Assembly (NCBI GenBank): GCA_944381275.1
Contig: CALWKO010000013.1
Coordinates: 1 to 38,029, forward strand
Length of the DNA: 38,029 bases
Direction: 5' to 3'
Source of the DNA: an uncultured Clostridia bacterium
GTDB taxonomy: Bacteria; Bacillota; Clostridia; Christensenellales; UBA3700
The notes under the pieces were generated by a model. That model was not told where the DNA came from and did no database searches. It was given only the letters and a program-made list of their open reading frames with translations. Of the stretch, positions 24,846-33,043 are shown piece after piece. The first letter of the stretch is position 1. The number at the start of each line of letters is the position of its first letter. The position numbers were made by a program, and so were the translations under genes.

Positions 24846-26127
24846 AGAACTTATAAACAAGCTGTCCTCTCCGTCTGAAACGGGCAGGCTGGTCATCGTG
24901 GGCGGAGGCCCCGCGGGGCTCGCCGCCGCGGCAAAGGCGCGCGCGGAGGGCGCAAAGGACATAGTGATAATCGAGCGTGACGTGCGCTTGGGCGGCATTT
25001 TGAATCAATGCGTCCACAGCGGCTTCGGCTTGCATATGTTCGGTCAGGAACTCACCGGTCCCGAATACGCCTCGCGTTTGGAAAAAGAGGCGGCGGGCAT
25101 AACCGCCCTCACTTCCGTCACCGTCTTGAACGTCACCCCCTCCCTTGAGGTGGAATGCGTGAGCGAGGAGGGAATTTTCACCGTTAGGGCGGACGCCGTC
25201 ATACTCGCTTGCGGCTGCCGCGAGCGTCCGCGCGGAGCCATCGGCATCCCCGGCGCGCGCTGTGCGGGAGTGTACACGGCGGGCACGGCGCAAAAATTGA
25301 TCAACATAAGCGGCATAATGCCGGGGCGCAAATTCTTCATTTTGGGTTCGGGCGACATAGGGCTTATCATGGCTCGCCGCGCCATCTTGCAGGGCGGGGA
25401 AGTGCTCGGCGTTGCGGAGATAATGCCGTTTTCTTCCGGTTTGAAGAGGAACATCGCCCAATGTTTGGACGATTACGGCGTGCCGCTCATGCTCTCCCAC
25501 ACCGTCACGGACATACGCGAGAAGGGCGGCAGGCTGTGCGGCGTCACGGTCAGCCGCGTGGACGAAAAACTCTCGCCCGTCCCCGGCACGGAGAGATATT
25601 TTGAATGCGATACCCTGCTTTTGAGCGTGGGACTGCTCCCCGAAGTGGAACTGCTGCGAGCCGCGGGCGCGGAGATAGATCCCGTCACGGGCGGAGCGGT
25701 GGTGGACGAGCGCATGATGACCACGGCGGAGGGAATCTTCTGCGTGGGGAACATGCTGCATGTGCACGACCTTGCCGACTACGCGTGCAAGGAAGCGGAG
25801 GAGTGCGCCCGCTTTGCCGTGCGCTACCTTGAAGGAAACAGGGGCGGCGGCGAAGGCGTGAAGGCGGAATGCCGCGGCGGCGTGCGCTACACCGTGCCCC
25901 AGCTGCTGCTCAGGCGGGAAGAGGGCGCGCTCTCCTTAAAGCTGCGCGTGGGCAGAGTGGCAAAGAACGTGTATATCACCGCGAGCGCGGACGGGGAGGA
26001 AGTGTATTCGGTATTCCGCCGCGTGGTGGCGCCCGGCGAGATGGAGTATCTCACCGTCCCCGCGGACAAGGCAAGCAAGCTGCGCAAGGCGGAGCGCGTG
26101 ACAGTGGAAATGAAGGAGAAAAAATGA
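24838..26127 (+). CDS. NAD(P)/FAD-dependent oxidoreductase of the glycerol operon
   Basis: A 429-residue pyridine nucleotide-disulfide oxidoreductase-like flavoprotein. The FAD loop is VGGGPAGLAAAA (21-32), the NAD loop is LGSGDIGLIMARR, and CGCRERPRGA marks the subfamily seen beside GlpA-like genes. It probably takes electrons from the dehydrogenase and hands them to NAD or another acceptor. It overlaps the preceding gene by 8 bases and the following DUF1667 gene by 4 bases (ATGA), so the three are translated as a unit. Confidence 0.9.
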   Translation: MSKELINKLSSPSETGRLVIVGGGPAGLAAAAKARAEGAKDIVIIERDVRLGGILNQCVHSGFGLHMFGQELTGPEYASRLEKEAAGITALTSVTVLNVTPSLEVECVSEEGIFTVRADAVILACGCRERPRGAIGIPGARCAGVYTAGTAQKLINISGIMPGRKFFILGSGDIGLIMARRAILQGGEVLGVAEIMPFSSGLKRNIAQCLDDYGVPLMLSHTVTDIREKGGRLCGVTVSRVDEKLSPVPGTERYFECDTLLLSVGLLPEVELLRAAGAEIDPVTGGAVVDERMMTTAEGIFCVGNMLHVHDLADYACKEAEECARFAVRYLEGNRGGGEGVKAECRGGVRYTVPQLLLRREEGALSLKLRVGRVAKNVYITASADGEEVYSVFRRVVAPGEMEYLTVPADKASKLRKAERVTVEMKEKK

Positions 26128-26480
26128 AGGAACTCACCTGTATTCGCTGCCCCATGGGCTGTGTTATGACGATAGAAAAAGCCGGCGAGGACTTCGTCGT
26201 TACGGGCAACACCTGCCCGCGCGGCAAGGAGTACGCCATATCCGAGATGACCAATCCCGTCCGTTCGTTCTCCGTGTCCGTGCGAGTGAGCGGCGGCGAA
26301 AGGGGAGCCGTTGCGGTGCGCGTTGACAGGGCGGTGAACAAAAAATACATCCTGCCCATAGCGGAATTTGCGCGGCATACCGTCATATCCGCGCCCGTAA
26401 CGGAAGGGCAGATAATAGCAAAAAACGTGTGCGGCAGCGGCGCCGATCTCATCGCAATAGCGGCGGTGAACGGGGCGTGA
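26124..26480 (+). CDS. DUF1667 protein, small cysteine-rich electron-transfer partner
   Basis: A 118-residue protein with four cysteines, C6, C9, C13 (CIRCPMGC) and C31 (CPRG), spaced for an iron-sulfur cluster or zinc. The remainder is a compact beta-rich domain. DUF1667 members accompany the two flavoproteins in glycerol operons, and the small subunit probably assists electron transfer; this comes from gene context. The start overlaps the upstream stop (ATGA). The next gene begins 13 bases after the stop. Confidence 0.9.
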   Translation: MKELTCIRCPMGCVMTIEKAGEDFVVTGNTCPRGKEYAISEMTNPVRSFSVSVRVSGGERGAVAVRVDRAVNKKYILPIAEFARHTVISAPVTEGQIIAKNVCGSGADLIAIAAVNGA

Positions 26481-26493
26481 CAAGAAGGGGGAA

Positions 26494-27963
26494 ATGAAAA
26501 AATACATCTTATCTTTCGACCAAGGCACCACGTCCGCGCGAGCCGTGATATACGGCAAGGGCGGGGAACTTGTAGCCATGTGCTCCAAGCCGATAAGGCA
26601 GATATATCCGCAGGGCGGCTGGGTGGAGCACGACCCCGAGGACATATGGAGCGCGCAGACGGAGTGCGCCGTAAACGTGCTGGCAAAGGCGGGCGTAAGC
26701 GCGGACGAGATAGCGGCAATCGGCATAGCCAATCAGCGCGAAACTGCGGTCGTTTGGGATAAAGCCACGGGAAAACCCGTATATAACGCCATAGTATGGC
26801 AGTGCCGCCGCACCGCGGGCATGTGCGACACGATAAAGGAAGAAGCGCTGGAAGATTACATCTACGACCGCACCGGTCTTAAAGCCGACCCCTACTTTTC
26901 TGCCACAAAACTGCGCTGGATCTTGGATAACGTCCCCGGGGTCAGGCGGCGCGCGGAGAGGGGAGAGGTGCTCTTCGGCACGGTGGATTCCTTCTTGCTT
27001 TGGCGGCTGACGGGCAGGCATTGCACGGACGTGACCAACGCTTCCCGCACCATGCTCTTCGACATTCACACCAAGCGCTGGAGCGAGGATCTGCTTAAAC
27101 TGTTTGCCATACCCCGCGCCATACTGCCGCAAGTGCTGCCTTCGGGCGGGGAGTTCGGCACGACCAAGCTGCTCGGCGCGCCCATCCCCGTATGCGGAGC
27201 GGCGGGCGACCAACAGGCGGCGCTTTTGGGACTTATGTGCACTAATTACGGGGACAGCAAGTGCACTTACGGTACGGGCTGTTTTATGCTCATGAATACG
27301 GGCGGGCGCAATATAATTTCCAAGCGCGGACTGGTGACCACTCTCACCGCCTCTTTCGATATGAATCCCGATTACGCCTTAGAAGGTTCCATGTTCTCCG
27401 CCGGCACGGTGATAGGCTGGCTTAAAGAGGGTATGGGAATTATCGACGATCCTTCTGACTGCGCGGATATCGCACGCAAGGTGAAAGACAGCGGCGGCGT
27501 GTACTTCGTCCCCGCGTTCAACGGTTTGGGCGCGCCCCATTGGAACAGCCGCGCCCGCGGCACGATCACGGGCGTCACCCACACCACCACGCGCGAACAC
27601 ATCGTCCGCGCGGCGGAGGAGTGCGTGGCATATCAGGTGCTGGACGTCCTCCGCGCCGTGCAGGCGGATACGGGCGTAAAGATAAAAAAATTGCTCGCCG
27701 ACGGCGGCTTGAGCAAGGACGACTTCATCATGCAATTTCAAGCGGACATCGCCGCCATAACGGTGGAGCGCCCCGCCGTCCGCGAATCCACCTCCTTGGG
27801 CGCGGCGTTTCTCGCCGGCATAGCCTGCGGAATGTGGAGCGATTTGGAAGAGTGCCGCAAAATAAAGCAGGTGGACAGGCTCTTTCTCCCCGGCATGGAT
27901 AAGTCCGCCCGCAGCAAACTCATCCTGGGCTGGGAACACGCGATAAGGGCGTGTATGGCGTAG
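26494..27963 (+). CDS. glpK: Glycerol kinase
   Basis: A 489-residue FGGY-family kinase that makes glycerol 3-phosphate from glycerol and ATP. DQGTTSARA (9-17) is the phosphate-binding loop; HDPEDIW, NQRET and the DVTNASRTMLFDI segment line the glycerol site; the C-terminal LADGGLSKDDF is the nucleotide signature. The length is slightly below the common 495-505. AAGGGGGAA precedes the start. No glycerol facilitator (glpF) gene is present in the operon, so uptake would need another gene or diffusion. Confidence 0.96.
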   Translation: MKKYILSFDQGTTSARAVIYGKGGELVAMCSKPIRQIYPQGGWVEHDPEDIWSAQTECAVNVLAKAGVSADEIAAIGIANQRETAVVWDKATGKPVYNAIVWQCRRTAGMCDTIKEEALEDYIYDRTGLKADPYFSATKLRWILDNVPGVRRRAERGEVLFGTVDSFLLWRLTGRHCTDVTNASRTMLFDIHTKRWSEDLLKLFAIPRAILPQVLPSGGEFGTTKLLGAPIPVCGAAGDQQAALLGLMCTNYGDSKCTYGTGCFMLMNTGGRNIISKRGLVTTLTASFDMNPDYALEGSMFSAGTVIGWLKEGMGIIDDPSDCADIARKVKDSGGVYFVPAFNGLGAPHWNSRARGTITGVTHTTTREHIVRAAEECVAYQVLDVLRAVQADTGVKIKKLLADGGLSKDDFIMQFQADIAAITVERPAVRESTSLGAAFLAGIACGMWSDLEECRKIKQVDRLFLPGMDKSARSKLILGWEHAIRACMA

Positions 27964-28020
27964 GGGTGATTTTTTTCAAGTCGCTATCGCTCGTCATAAA
28001 ATTATGCCGATCTGAAAAAA

Positions 28021-28434
28021 TTACCACCCCAGCCTTTCCTTCGCCAAACGAATATGCTCCATTATGTGCCCTATGTTGCCTTCGCCGGCGTATTTAGACA
28101 TATCGAAAAAGTTGTGGTCGAGCCGCGACCAGAACAGTTCGTTTTCCTCGCCGTGCACGTCGAGGTCTTCTTTCAGTTTGCCGGTGTAAACTTCCACATA
28201 GCAATTATCCAGGGGGTAGACGAAAGTCATGATGTGCGTGAGCTTTACGTCCTCGAATGTGACGGCGGTTTCCTCTTCCAGCTCGCGGTAGGCGGCGGTG
28301 AGTCCGTCCTCGCCCAGCTCTATCTTGCCGCCGGGGAAATTGATAAGCCCCTTGTAGGGGTCTTTTTTGCGCGTGCACATAAGCACGCGGTCGCCTTTTT
28401 TGTTGAACAATGCGATTAAATTCAATCCTCTCAT
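28021..28434 (-). CDS. NUDIX hydrolase (MutT-like)
   Basis: A 137-residue NUDIX hydrolase that probably cleaves oxidised dNTPs or related nucleoside diphosphates. The NUDIX box runs from GGKIELGEDG to RELEEETAV (about residues 35-58). The metal-binding glutamates REL-EEE are intact; Gly late in the box is replaced by Ala (ETAV instead of the usual ExxGU). It converges with glpK and is separated from it by 57 bases. An AGGTATAGG sequence lies upstream of the ATG at 28434. Confidence 0.92.
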   Translation of the reverse strand: MRGLNLIALFNKKGDRVLMCTRKKDPYKGLINFPGGKIELGEDGLTAAYRELEEETAVTFEDVKLTHIMTFVYPLDNCYVEVYTGKLKEDLDVHGEENELFWSRLDHNFFDMSKYAGEGNIGHIMEHIRLAKERLGW

Positions 28435-28453
28435 ACCTATACCTCACACATCT

Positions 28454-28462
28454 ATTATATCA
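28454..28462 (-). promoter_or_regulatory. Extended -10 promoter of the NUDIX gene
   Basis: On the minus strand TGATATAAT gives an extended -10 (TATAAT at 28459-28454) about 20 bases before the start codon. The -35 position holds only a weak ACTACA. Confidence 0.5.
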
Positions 28463-28517
28463 CCATATTGTCGAAATGTAGTAAAATTATCGAATGTAAT
28501 CGCAAGGGCGAAAATTA

Positions 28518-28543
28518 CGCCCCGCGGCATTGCCGCCGGGGCG
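28518..28543 (-). terminator. Probable terminator for the minus-strand hydrolase gene
   Basis: An 11-bp GC stem with one bulged base and a 3-base loop (left arm CGCCCCGCGGC). On the minus strand it is followed by TAATTTTCG. It would stop minus-strand transcripts that have crossed the repeat array from the hydrolase gene; it lies well upstream of the NUDIX promoter. Confidence 0.5.
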
Positions 28544-28569
28544 CAACTTTTAAGTAGATGGGTAAATAT

Positions 28570-28985
28570 AACAAATACTCACATCGGAGTAAGTGCAATT
28601 CGCATTTGCCTTTAATCCTTTAACGAATACTCTCATCGGAGTATGCGCGCTTCGCATTTGCTTTTAACTCCTTAACGAATACTCTCATCGGAATATGTTT
28701 GCTTCGCCTTTTCCTTTAATCCTTTAACGAATACTCTCATCGGAATATGTTTGCTTCGCCTTTTCCTTTAATCCTTTAACGAATACTCTCGTCGGAGTAT
28801 GCGCGCTTCGCATTTGCTTTTAACTCCTTAACGAATACTCTCATCGGAATATGTTTGCTTCGCCTTTTCCTTTAATCCTTTAACGAATACTCTCATCGGA
28901 ATATGTTTGCTTCGCCTTTTCCTTTAATCCTTTAACGAATACTCTCGTCGGAGTATGCGCGCTTCGCATTTGCTTTCCGCTCCTG
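28570..28985. repeat. 52-bp tandem repeat array, eight units, ABB higher order
   Basis: Eight consecutive 52-bp units start at 28570, 28622, 28674, 28726, 28778, 28830, 28882 and 28934. Most begin AACGAATACTCTC. There are two versions: type A has GGAGTATGCGCGCTTCGCA and type B has GGAATATGTTTGCTTCGCC. From the second unit on, the order is A-B-B-A-B-B-A, so a 156-bp trimer has itself been duplicated. The outermost units are the most diverged. No open frame spans it; there are no unique spacers, so it is not CRISPR. Confidence 0.93.
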
Positions 28986-29035
28986 CGAAGCGCATAGGGG
29001 ATGCAACGTCCCACGTTGCCGTCCCACGTTGCCGA
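28968..29035. repeat. Dispersed non-coding repeat, copy 3
   Basis: The end of the tandem array runs into TTTGCTTTCCGCTCCTGCGA, then GGGGATGCAACG and two CCCACGTTGCCG units, matching the order in copy 1 at 50-184. It lies just after the stop of the minus-strand hydrolase gene. Confidence 0.65.
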
Positions 29036-29064
29036 AGCGTAACCAGGGGTTAAGCGCCCCGCGC

Positions 29065-31101
29065 TTAGCCCATGATGTAGGAGAAGGACGCGGCGGTGTT
29101 GGAGCAGGTTATCATGGTGAAGAGCAGGGTATTGATCAAAGCTCCCAGCCAGATATTGCCCGTTTTTGCGGTCATTCTTCTTGCGATCACGGTGGCTATT
29201 GCGAGTATGGGCACCATGGGGAAGAGCACGATGTAGCCGAGCGCCATATCGTCCTGCCACATATAGCCGGTGGTGGTGAAGCAGCCGTACTGGATGGCGA
29301 TGACGAGCAGCACGCCGAATATGTTAAAGAATACATTGATGAGCGTAGAAGCCCATTCGGGGATATTGGAAGCGCGGTAGGTTTCGCCGAACAGCGCGCT
29401 TATTATGAAGAATATTCCGAAGAACACGGCGTATCTCACTATGGTGGGGAAGAGCACGCCGAAGTCGAACACCTTCACCGCGAGCGTCCAGATGCGGAAG
29501 TCCACTTTCCATATCGCCCAATTGGTGTAGAGCACCGCCAGCAGTATGCCCAGGATGAAGAGGGCGAGCAACAGCGTCTTCAATAGTCCGGAAAGCCCGG
29601 TGGCGATCCTGCCCGCGGCGAACGGATTTTCCTGATAGTTCTTATAATTTGCGCCGTAACGCACGCGATTTATCACGGTGTTTGCCAGCCAGAAGAAGAG
29701 TATCACCGCGAGCGAGAAGAGCGCGGTAGCCACAGCCCACGTAGCCACCCAATTGGTGGTATCCTGCGGGTAGAGCTGGGTATTGGGGAACACCTTGTCG
29801 CCGTATTCCGTGCAAATGGAGTGGATGGAAAAGCCGCTGAATATGGTTATGCCGATTGCGGCGAGCCAATAGGAGAGGTTCTTTTGCACGCCTTTAAGCG
29901 GCTTGGGCTGAACGGGCAGATTGCCGCCGTCCCACTGCATAACCGTCTCCGTAACGGTGGTTTCCTCGCCGTTTTCGTCCGGGACCACGCGGGTGGTTTC
30001 CACGGGCACGAGCTTTGCAACGCGCAGGCTCTTGAATATGGGCGTGGTGAGCAGCAGGCTCGCCAAGGGGAAGATGAGCGCGAAGAAAGCGATGAGTCCG
30101 ATGAGCGAGAACGCCTCTTTCACCCACCAAACCTGATTGCCTTCGGAGATGTACTCATATCCGTTGGGGGTGCCGAACGCGTTATAGAAGAAGTTGACGA
30201 CCGCCTCCGCGCCGTCCACGGAGCAGTGGTTTTGCGGGTGCACGCCGGGGATCTCATAAATTACCCTGAACGCGCCCTCCGTTTCCGTGCCGGGGGTGGT
30301 TTCCGCCGCCTGGCCGTTCACATATATCGCGCCCGATACCACGTCCCCTTCAAGGGAAGTGTTGCCGATGAACGTTTTTGCCGCCTGAGTGGTGAGGTAT
30401 TCGCGAGAGATGGTGCCGTCTTCGCCCTCGTTCGTGGTGAAGAAGAACTCGTCGTCCTTGGCTTTAAGCATGCCTACGTCCACATCTTCACCGGCGCTTA
30501 TAAAAGTGCTCCACGCCTGAATAAGACCGGCGGATACGATCCCCACGCCGGCGTCCTGCATGAGCGTCATGGCAGTTGTATATCCGCCCATGGAGTGACC
30601 GGATATACCTATTTTATCCTTATCCACATAGTCCAAGTTGTAAAGGTATTTGGCGGAATCGTAAAGGCCGCTCGTTGCCATCATGGCGGACTGATCGCCG
30701 GAATTTTCGTAGTTGCCGTGACCTTCCCTGTCCACGGTCAAAACCACAAAGCCGCGGCGCGCCAGCTCGATGGCGTTTTGCAGCTGCATTTCACGATTGT
30801 TCAAATATCCGTGCGTGAGCACAACCGCGGGCAGGGGATTTTCCGCGCTTGCGTCCTTGGGCTTGAACAAGATGCCGGAAACAACAATGCCGTTTACTTC
30901 CTGCTCCTCGCCCGCAACGGTGATAACGCCTTCGTTTTCCGCATTCCTCAAATCGGTAACTTCCACCTGCCAGCCGTTAGACTGCAGTGCGGAAGCGATA
31001 AAACTTGAAAGGAATATCACCAAAATGCAGACCGCAAGGAAGATGAGCGCGACTTTGTTGTTTTTGCAATAAGTATTGATGTCGTTTTTGAAATTGCTCA
31101 T
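29065..31101 (-). CDS. Polytopic membrane protein with alpha/beta hydrolase domain
   Basis: A 678-residue protein. One N-terminal membrane helix (about 17-39) is followed by an extracytoplasmic-looking alpha/beta hydrolase domain with THGYLNN oxyanion region (96-102), DREGHG, and nucleophile elbow GHSMGG with S170. From about residue 355 onward there are seven or eight further hydrophobic helices. It is probably a membrane esterase or peptidase; substrate unknown. The ATG at 31101 has GAGGAAATT upstream; the longer frame to 31200 would cross its own promoter. The C-terminal membrane domain is unusual for a hydrolase of this class. Confidence 0.85.
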   Translation of the reverse strand: MSNFKNDINTYCKNNKVALIFLAVCILVIFLSSFIASALQSNGWQVEVTDLRNAENEGVITVAGEEQEVNGIVVSGILFKPKDASAENPLPAVVLTHGYLNNREMQLQNAIELARRGFVVLTVDREGHGNYENSGDQSAMMATSGLYDSAKYLYNLDYVDKDKIGISGHSMGGYTTAMTLMQDAGVGIVSAGLIQAWSTFISAGEDVDVGMLKAKDDEFFFTTNEGEDGTISREYLTTQAAKTFIGNTSLEGDVVSGAIYVNGQAAETTPGTETEGAFRVIYEIPGVHPQNHCSVDGAEAVVNFFYNAFGTPNGYEYISEGNQVWWVKEAFSLIGLIAFFALIFPLASLLLTTPIFKSLRVAKLVPVETTRVVPDENGEETTVTETVMQWDGGNLPVQPKPLKGVQKNLSYWLAAIGITIFSGFSIHSICTEYGDKVFPNTQLYPQDTTNWVATWAVATALFSLAVILFFWLANTVINRVRYGANYKNYQENPFAAGRIATGLSGLLKTLLLALFILGILLAVLYTNWAIWKVDFRIWTLAVKVFDFGVLFPTIVRYAVFFGIFFIISALFGETYRASNIPEWASTLINVFFNIFGVLLVIAIQYGCFTTTGYMWQDDMALGYIVLFPMVPILAIATVIARRMTAKTGNIWLGALINTLLFTMITCSNTAASFSYIMG

Positions 31102-31155
31102 AATTTCCTCCTTCTTTGCCGCTTTTACCCCAAAAAAGCGGCTGTTTCTATACTT

Positions 31156-31184
31156 ATCATACAAAACCTTTACATTTGTGACAA
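31156..31184 (-). promoter_or_regulatory. Promoter of the membrane hydrolase gene
   Basis: On the minus strand, -35 TTGTCA (31184-31179) and -10 TATGAT (31161-31156) are 17 bp apart. The -35 directly touches the -35 of the divergent promoter. Confidence 0.75.
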
Positions 31185-31213
31185 TTGACAAAAACCGCAA
31201 TATATTGTATAAT
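31185..31213 (+). promoter_or_regulatory. Consensus promoter of the PocR-AraC gene
   Basis: TTGACA (31185-31190) and TATAAT (31208-31213) with a 17-bp spacer is an exact sigma-A consensus. It lies back to back with the hydrolase promoter with no base between the two -35 elements. Confidence 0.85.
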
Positions 31214-31257
31214 TTCGGTGGATTTTTCCGACTTAATTCAAAAGGAAAAAGTAAGCT

Positions 31258-32136
31258 ATGGAAAAGAACGAACTCGATTTAATCATACCTCTTGAAAAAC
31301 TTAAAGTACTGCTCGATACGCTTTCTAAGGCGACGGGCATAAATTTGTGTGTGCTCGACAATATGGGAAAAACGCTCATTCCGCCCTGCAACGACACGCC
31401 TTTTTGCCGCTGTGCGCGCAACACCGAGGGGCTGAGTGATAGGTGCGTGGGCGTGGCGAGCCATGCCGCTTTTGAATCGGGCAGGCAGAGGAAATGCGTT
31501 TACTACAAGTGTTTTTTCGGGCTGACGTGTTTTGCCGTGCCGCTTTTTTACAAGGGTAAGTTTATGGGCGCCACGCTGGGCGGGAGTGCGAGCACGGATA
31601 TAGAAGATAAGGACGTGGACATAAAACTTGCGCCGCGCGATTTGGATGAGTTCCCGCAATTAAAGGAGCTTTTTTCCTCCATCCCCTTCACCGAGGGCAG
31701 GCAATTGAAGGAAACGGCGAGCCTTTGCAATCAATTGAGCGCGTTTATCGGCAACTTCCACACGCTTGCGGAATTGCAGGCGGGCGACGCCAAGCGCAGC
31801 AAGGGGCTAAACAGGCTGCAAGACGTGATCAAATATATCGAGGCGAACTACAATAAAAAGATAAGCGTGAGCACGCTGGCTTTTATGTGCTACGTCACGC
31901 CCGACTATTTTTCGCGTATGTTTTCCTCCGTCACGGGCAAGACGGTGCCGCAATATATAACGGAAGTGCGCGTGAAGAAGGCGAAGGAAATGCTCTCCGA
32001 CCCCGCCATAAAGATACGCGCCGTGGCAAACGCGGTGGGGTACGACGATCCCGCATACTTTATGCGAGTGTTTAAAAAACTCACCGGCGTCACGCCCACG
32101 GAATATCAGCTCTCCAAAAATGCCTCTAAGTTATAA
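31258..32136 (+). CDS. AraC family regulator with PocR sensory domain
   Basis: A 292-residue transcriptional regulator. Residues about 8-175 are a PocR-type ligand-binding domain, with LCVLDNMGK, a cysteine cluster (FCRCARNTEGLSDRC), and KCFFGLTCFAVPLFYKG. Residues about 185-285 are two AraC helix-turn-helix motifs (ISVSTLAFMCYVTPDYFSRM and IRAVANAVGYDDPAYFMRVF). PocR domains in Clostridia usually sense small diols or related compounds, which makes glycerol or a hydrolase product possible ligands. AAGGAAAAAG precedes the ATG. Divergent from the membrane hydrolase, which it may control. The clustered cysteines suggest metal or redox sensing as an alternative. Confidence 0.92.
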   Translation: MEKNELDLIIPLEKLKVLLDTLSKATGINLCVLDNMGKTLIPPCNDTPFCRCARNTEGLSDRCVGVASHAAFESGRQRKCVYYKCFFGLTCFAVPLFYKGKFMGATLGGSASTDIEDKDVDIKLAPRDLDEFPQLKELFSSIPFTEGRQLKETASLCNQLSAFIGNFHTLAELQAGDAKRSKGLNRLQDVIKYIEANYNKKISVSTLAFMCYVTPDYFSRMFSSVTGKTVPQYITEVRVKKAKEMLSDPAIKIRAVANAVGYDDPAYFMRVFKKLTGVTPTEYQLSKNASKL

Positions 32137-32155
32137 AAAATTTTTTGCGCAGGTG

Positions 32156-32184
32156 TTGCCAATAATTTAGGCAGGATATATAAT
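32156..32184 (+). promoter_or_regulatory. Promoter of the small membrane protein gene
   Basis: TTGCCA (32156-32161) and TATAAT (32179-32184), 17 bp apart; the ATG follows 22 bases after the -10 with a GGGGAAGG ribosome binding site. Confidence 0.75.
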
Positions 32185-32206
32185 AAAGGGGAAGGCAGGT
32201 AGAATT

Positions 32207-32704
32207 ATGGAAAAGCTGGAAAAAAAGATAAAGACCTTTGCGATAGTGGGCATATCGCTGCTCATAGCCTTTGTCGCGGGCATACCCATGACCGTATTCG
32301 GCGCGACGAAGGGGATAACCGCCTTGCTCGTTATAGGCATAATATTCATAGTGGCGGGTTTTTACGTTTCGCCCATTATGCTGGTACAGGTGGCGGAAAA
32401 GCGCAAGCTGAAGAGGGTGATAACGGCGGTGGAAAACCAAAACCTCTATTCTGTCGATGACATCTCCGCGGGCACGGGCATCAGCCCCAAGGCGGTGCGC
32501 GGCTACTTGAACGAGAGCATGCAAAAGGGCTATATCGCCGGCTTTAAGATGGAAGGGGACGAGCTGGTGCTCATCACTTCAAAAAAGCAGACGCTCAATC
32601 AGTCCACGCAAAAGTGCCCCTTCTGCGGCGCGCAGGTGATAATCAACCCCATCACGGGCAGCGGAGTGTGCAACTACTGCGGGGGGATTGTGAAGGAGAA
32701 GTGA
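32207..32704 (+). CDS. Small membrane protein with winged-helix-like and zinc-ribbon segments
   Basis: A 165-residue protein. Two membrane helices (about 11-32 and 37-58) are followed by a cytoplasmic helical segment that resembles a small winged-helix or PCI-like module (DDISAGTGISPKAVRGYLNESMQKGYI, read in two parts). A C-terminal zinc ribbon follows, with cysteine pairs in KCPFCGA and CNYCGG. The role is unknown; the plan suggests a membrane-anchored adaptor. It has its own promoter and is followed by a perfect hairpin. It marks the end of the GC-rich chromosome before the AT-rich operon. Confidence 0.8.
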   Translation: MEKLEKKIKTFAIVGISLLIAFVAGIPMTVFGATKGITALLVIGIIFIVAGFYVSPIMLVQVAEKRKLKRVITAVENQNLYSVDDISAGTGISPKAVRGYLNESMQKGYIAGFKMEGDELVLITSKKQTLNQSTQKCPFCGAQVIINPITGSGVCNYCGGIVKEK

Positions 32705-32709
32705 TTTTT

Positions 32710-32732
32710 GGTGGAGCGCGGGGCGCTCCACC
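32710..32732. terminator. Perfect 10-bp hairpin after the membrane protein gene
   Basis: GGTGGAGCGC-GGG-GCGCTCCACC is a perfect stem 5 bases after the stop. No T run follows on the plus strand, so it may stabilise or attenuate the message rather than terminate it fully. It is also the last GC-rich feature before the AT-rich block. Confidence 0.45.
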
Positions 32733-32830
32733 CTATAACTTCCTTGAAGCGATATATGGGAGATGAACATAGTATTCCTTTACAAAAGTCATTAGAGAAT
32801 ATGATTTGGTTTCTAAATTTTATGGGGCAT

Positions 32831-32912
32831 AATATGTTAAATGACAACATGCAATAATGTAACATTGTAACTGTTTTAACATATTGACTTAAAGCAGTTT
32901 GCGTGGTATAAT
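32831..32912 (+). promoter_or_regulatory. Promoter and operator region of the TIR-NACHT-kinase operon
   Basis: TTGACT (32884-32889) and TATAAT (32907-32912) are 17 bp apart. Immediately upstream are perfect 11-bp inverted arms, AATATGTTAAA (32831-32841) and TTTAACATATT (32875-32885); the right arm runs into the -35. A smaller AATGTAACATT dyad lies between. Transcription would start near 32919, leaving a leader of about 109 bases. The region 32733-33027 has no gene that I can see apart from the short leader frame. Confidence 0.7.
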
Positions 32913-33013
32913 AACAATGATTTCAGGGGAATATAGTTGTTATAATACATAATAATAGTTCCATAGAGTGCATTAGAGCATATTTTCAAACCTGAAAAAT
33001 ACAAGAGGATTTT

Positions 33014-33043
33014 ATGTTTATTCTATCATGGCAATTTTTATAA
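33014..33043 (+). CDS. Possible 9-codon upstream frame overlapping the TIR gene start
   Basis: AGAGGA (33004-33009) is the only plausible ribosome binding site before the TIR gene, and it is placed for the ATG at 33014, not the one at 33028. That frame reads nine codons and stops at 33041-33043, just inside the TIR gene. Ribosomes ending there could restart at 33028, so expression may be held low by this overlap. Alternatively, initiation at 33028 occurs directly with a long spacer. Confidence 0.35.
   Translation: MFILSWQFL

Noticed and set aside
27964..28020. Terminator between glpK and the NUDIX gene
   Set aside because: There are T and A runs with matching flanks (TTTTTTCA and TGAAAAAA) but the loop is long and no GC stem forms, so support is too weak.
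28570..28985. Possible CRISPR array
   Set aside because: The 52-bp units are contiguous without unique spacers and no cas genes are present.
29821..31008. 395-codon plus-strand frame opposite the membrane hydrolase
   Set aside because: The minus strand encodes a clear hydrolase with membrane helices, promoter and ribosome binding site; the opposite frame has none.
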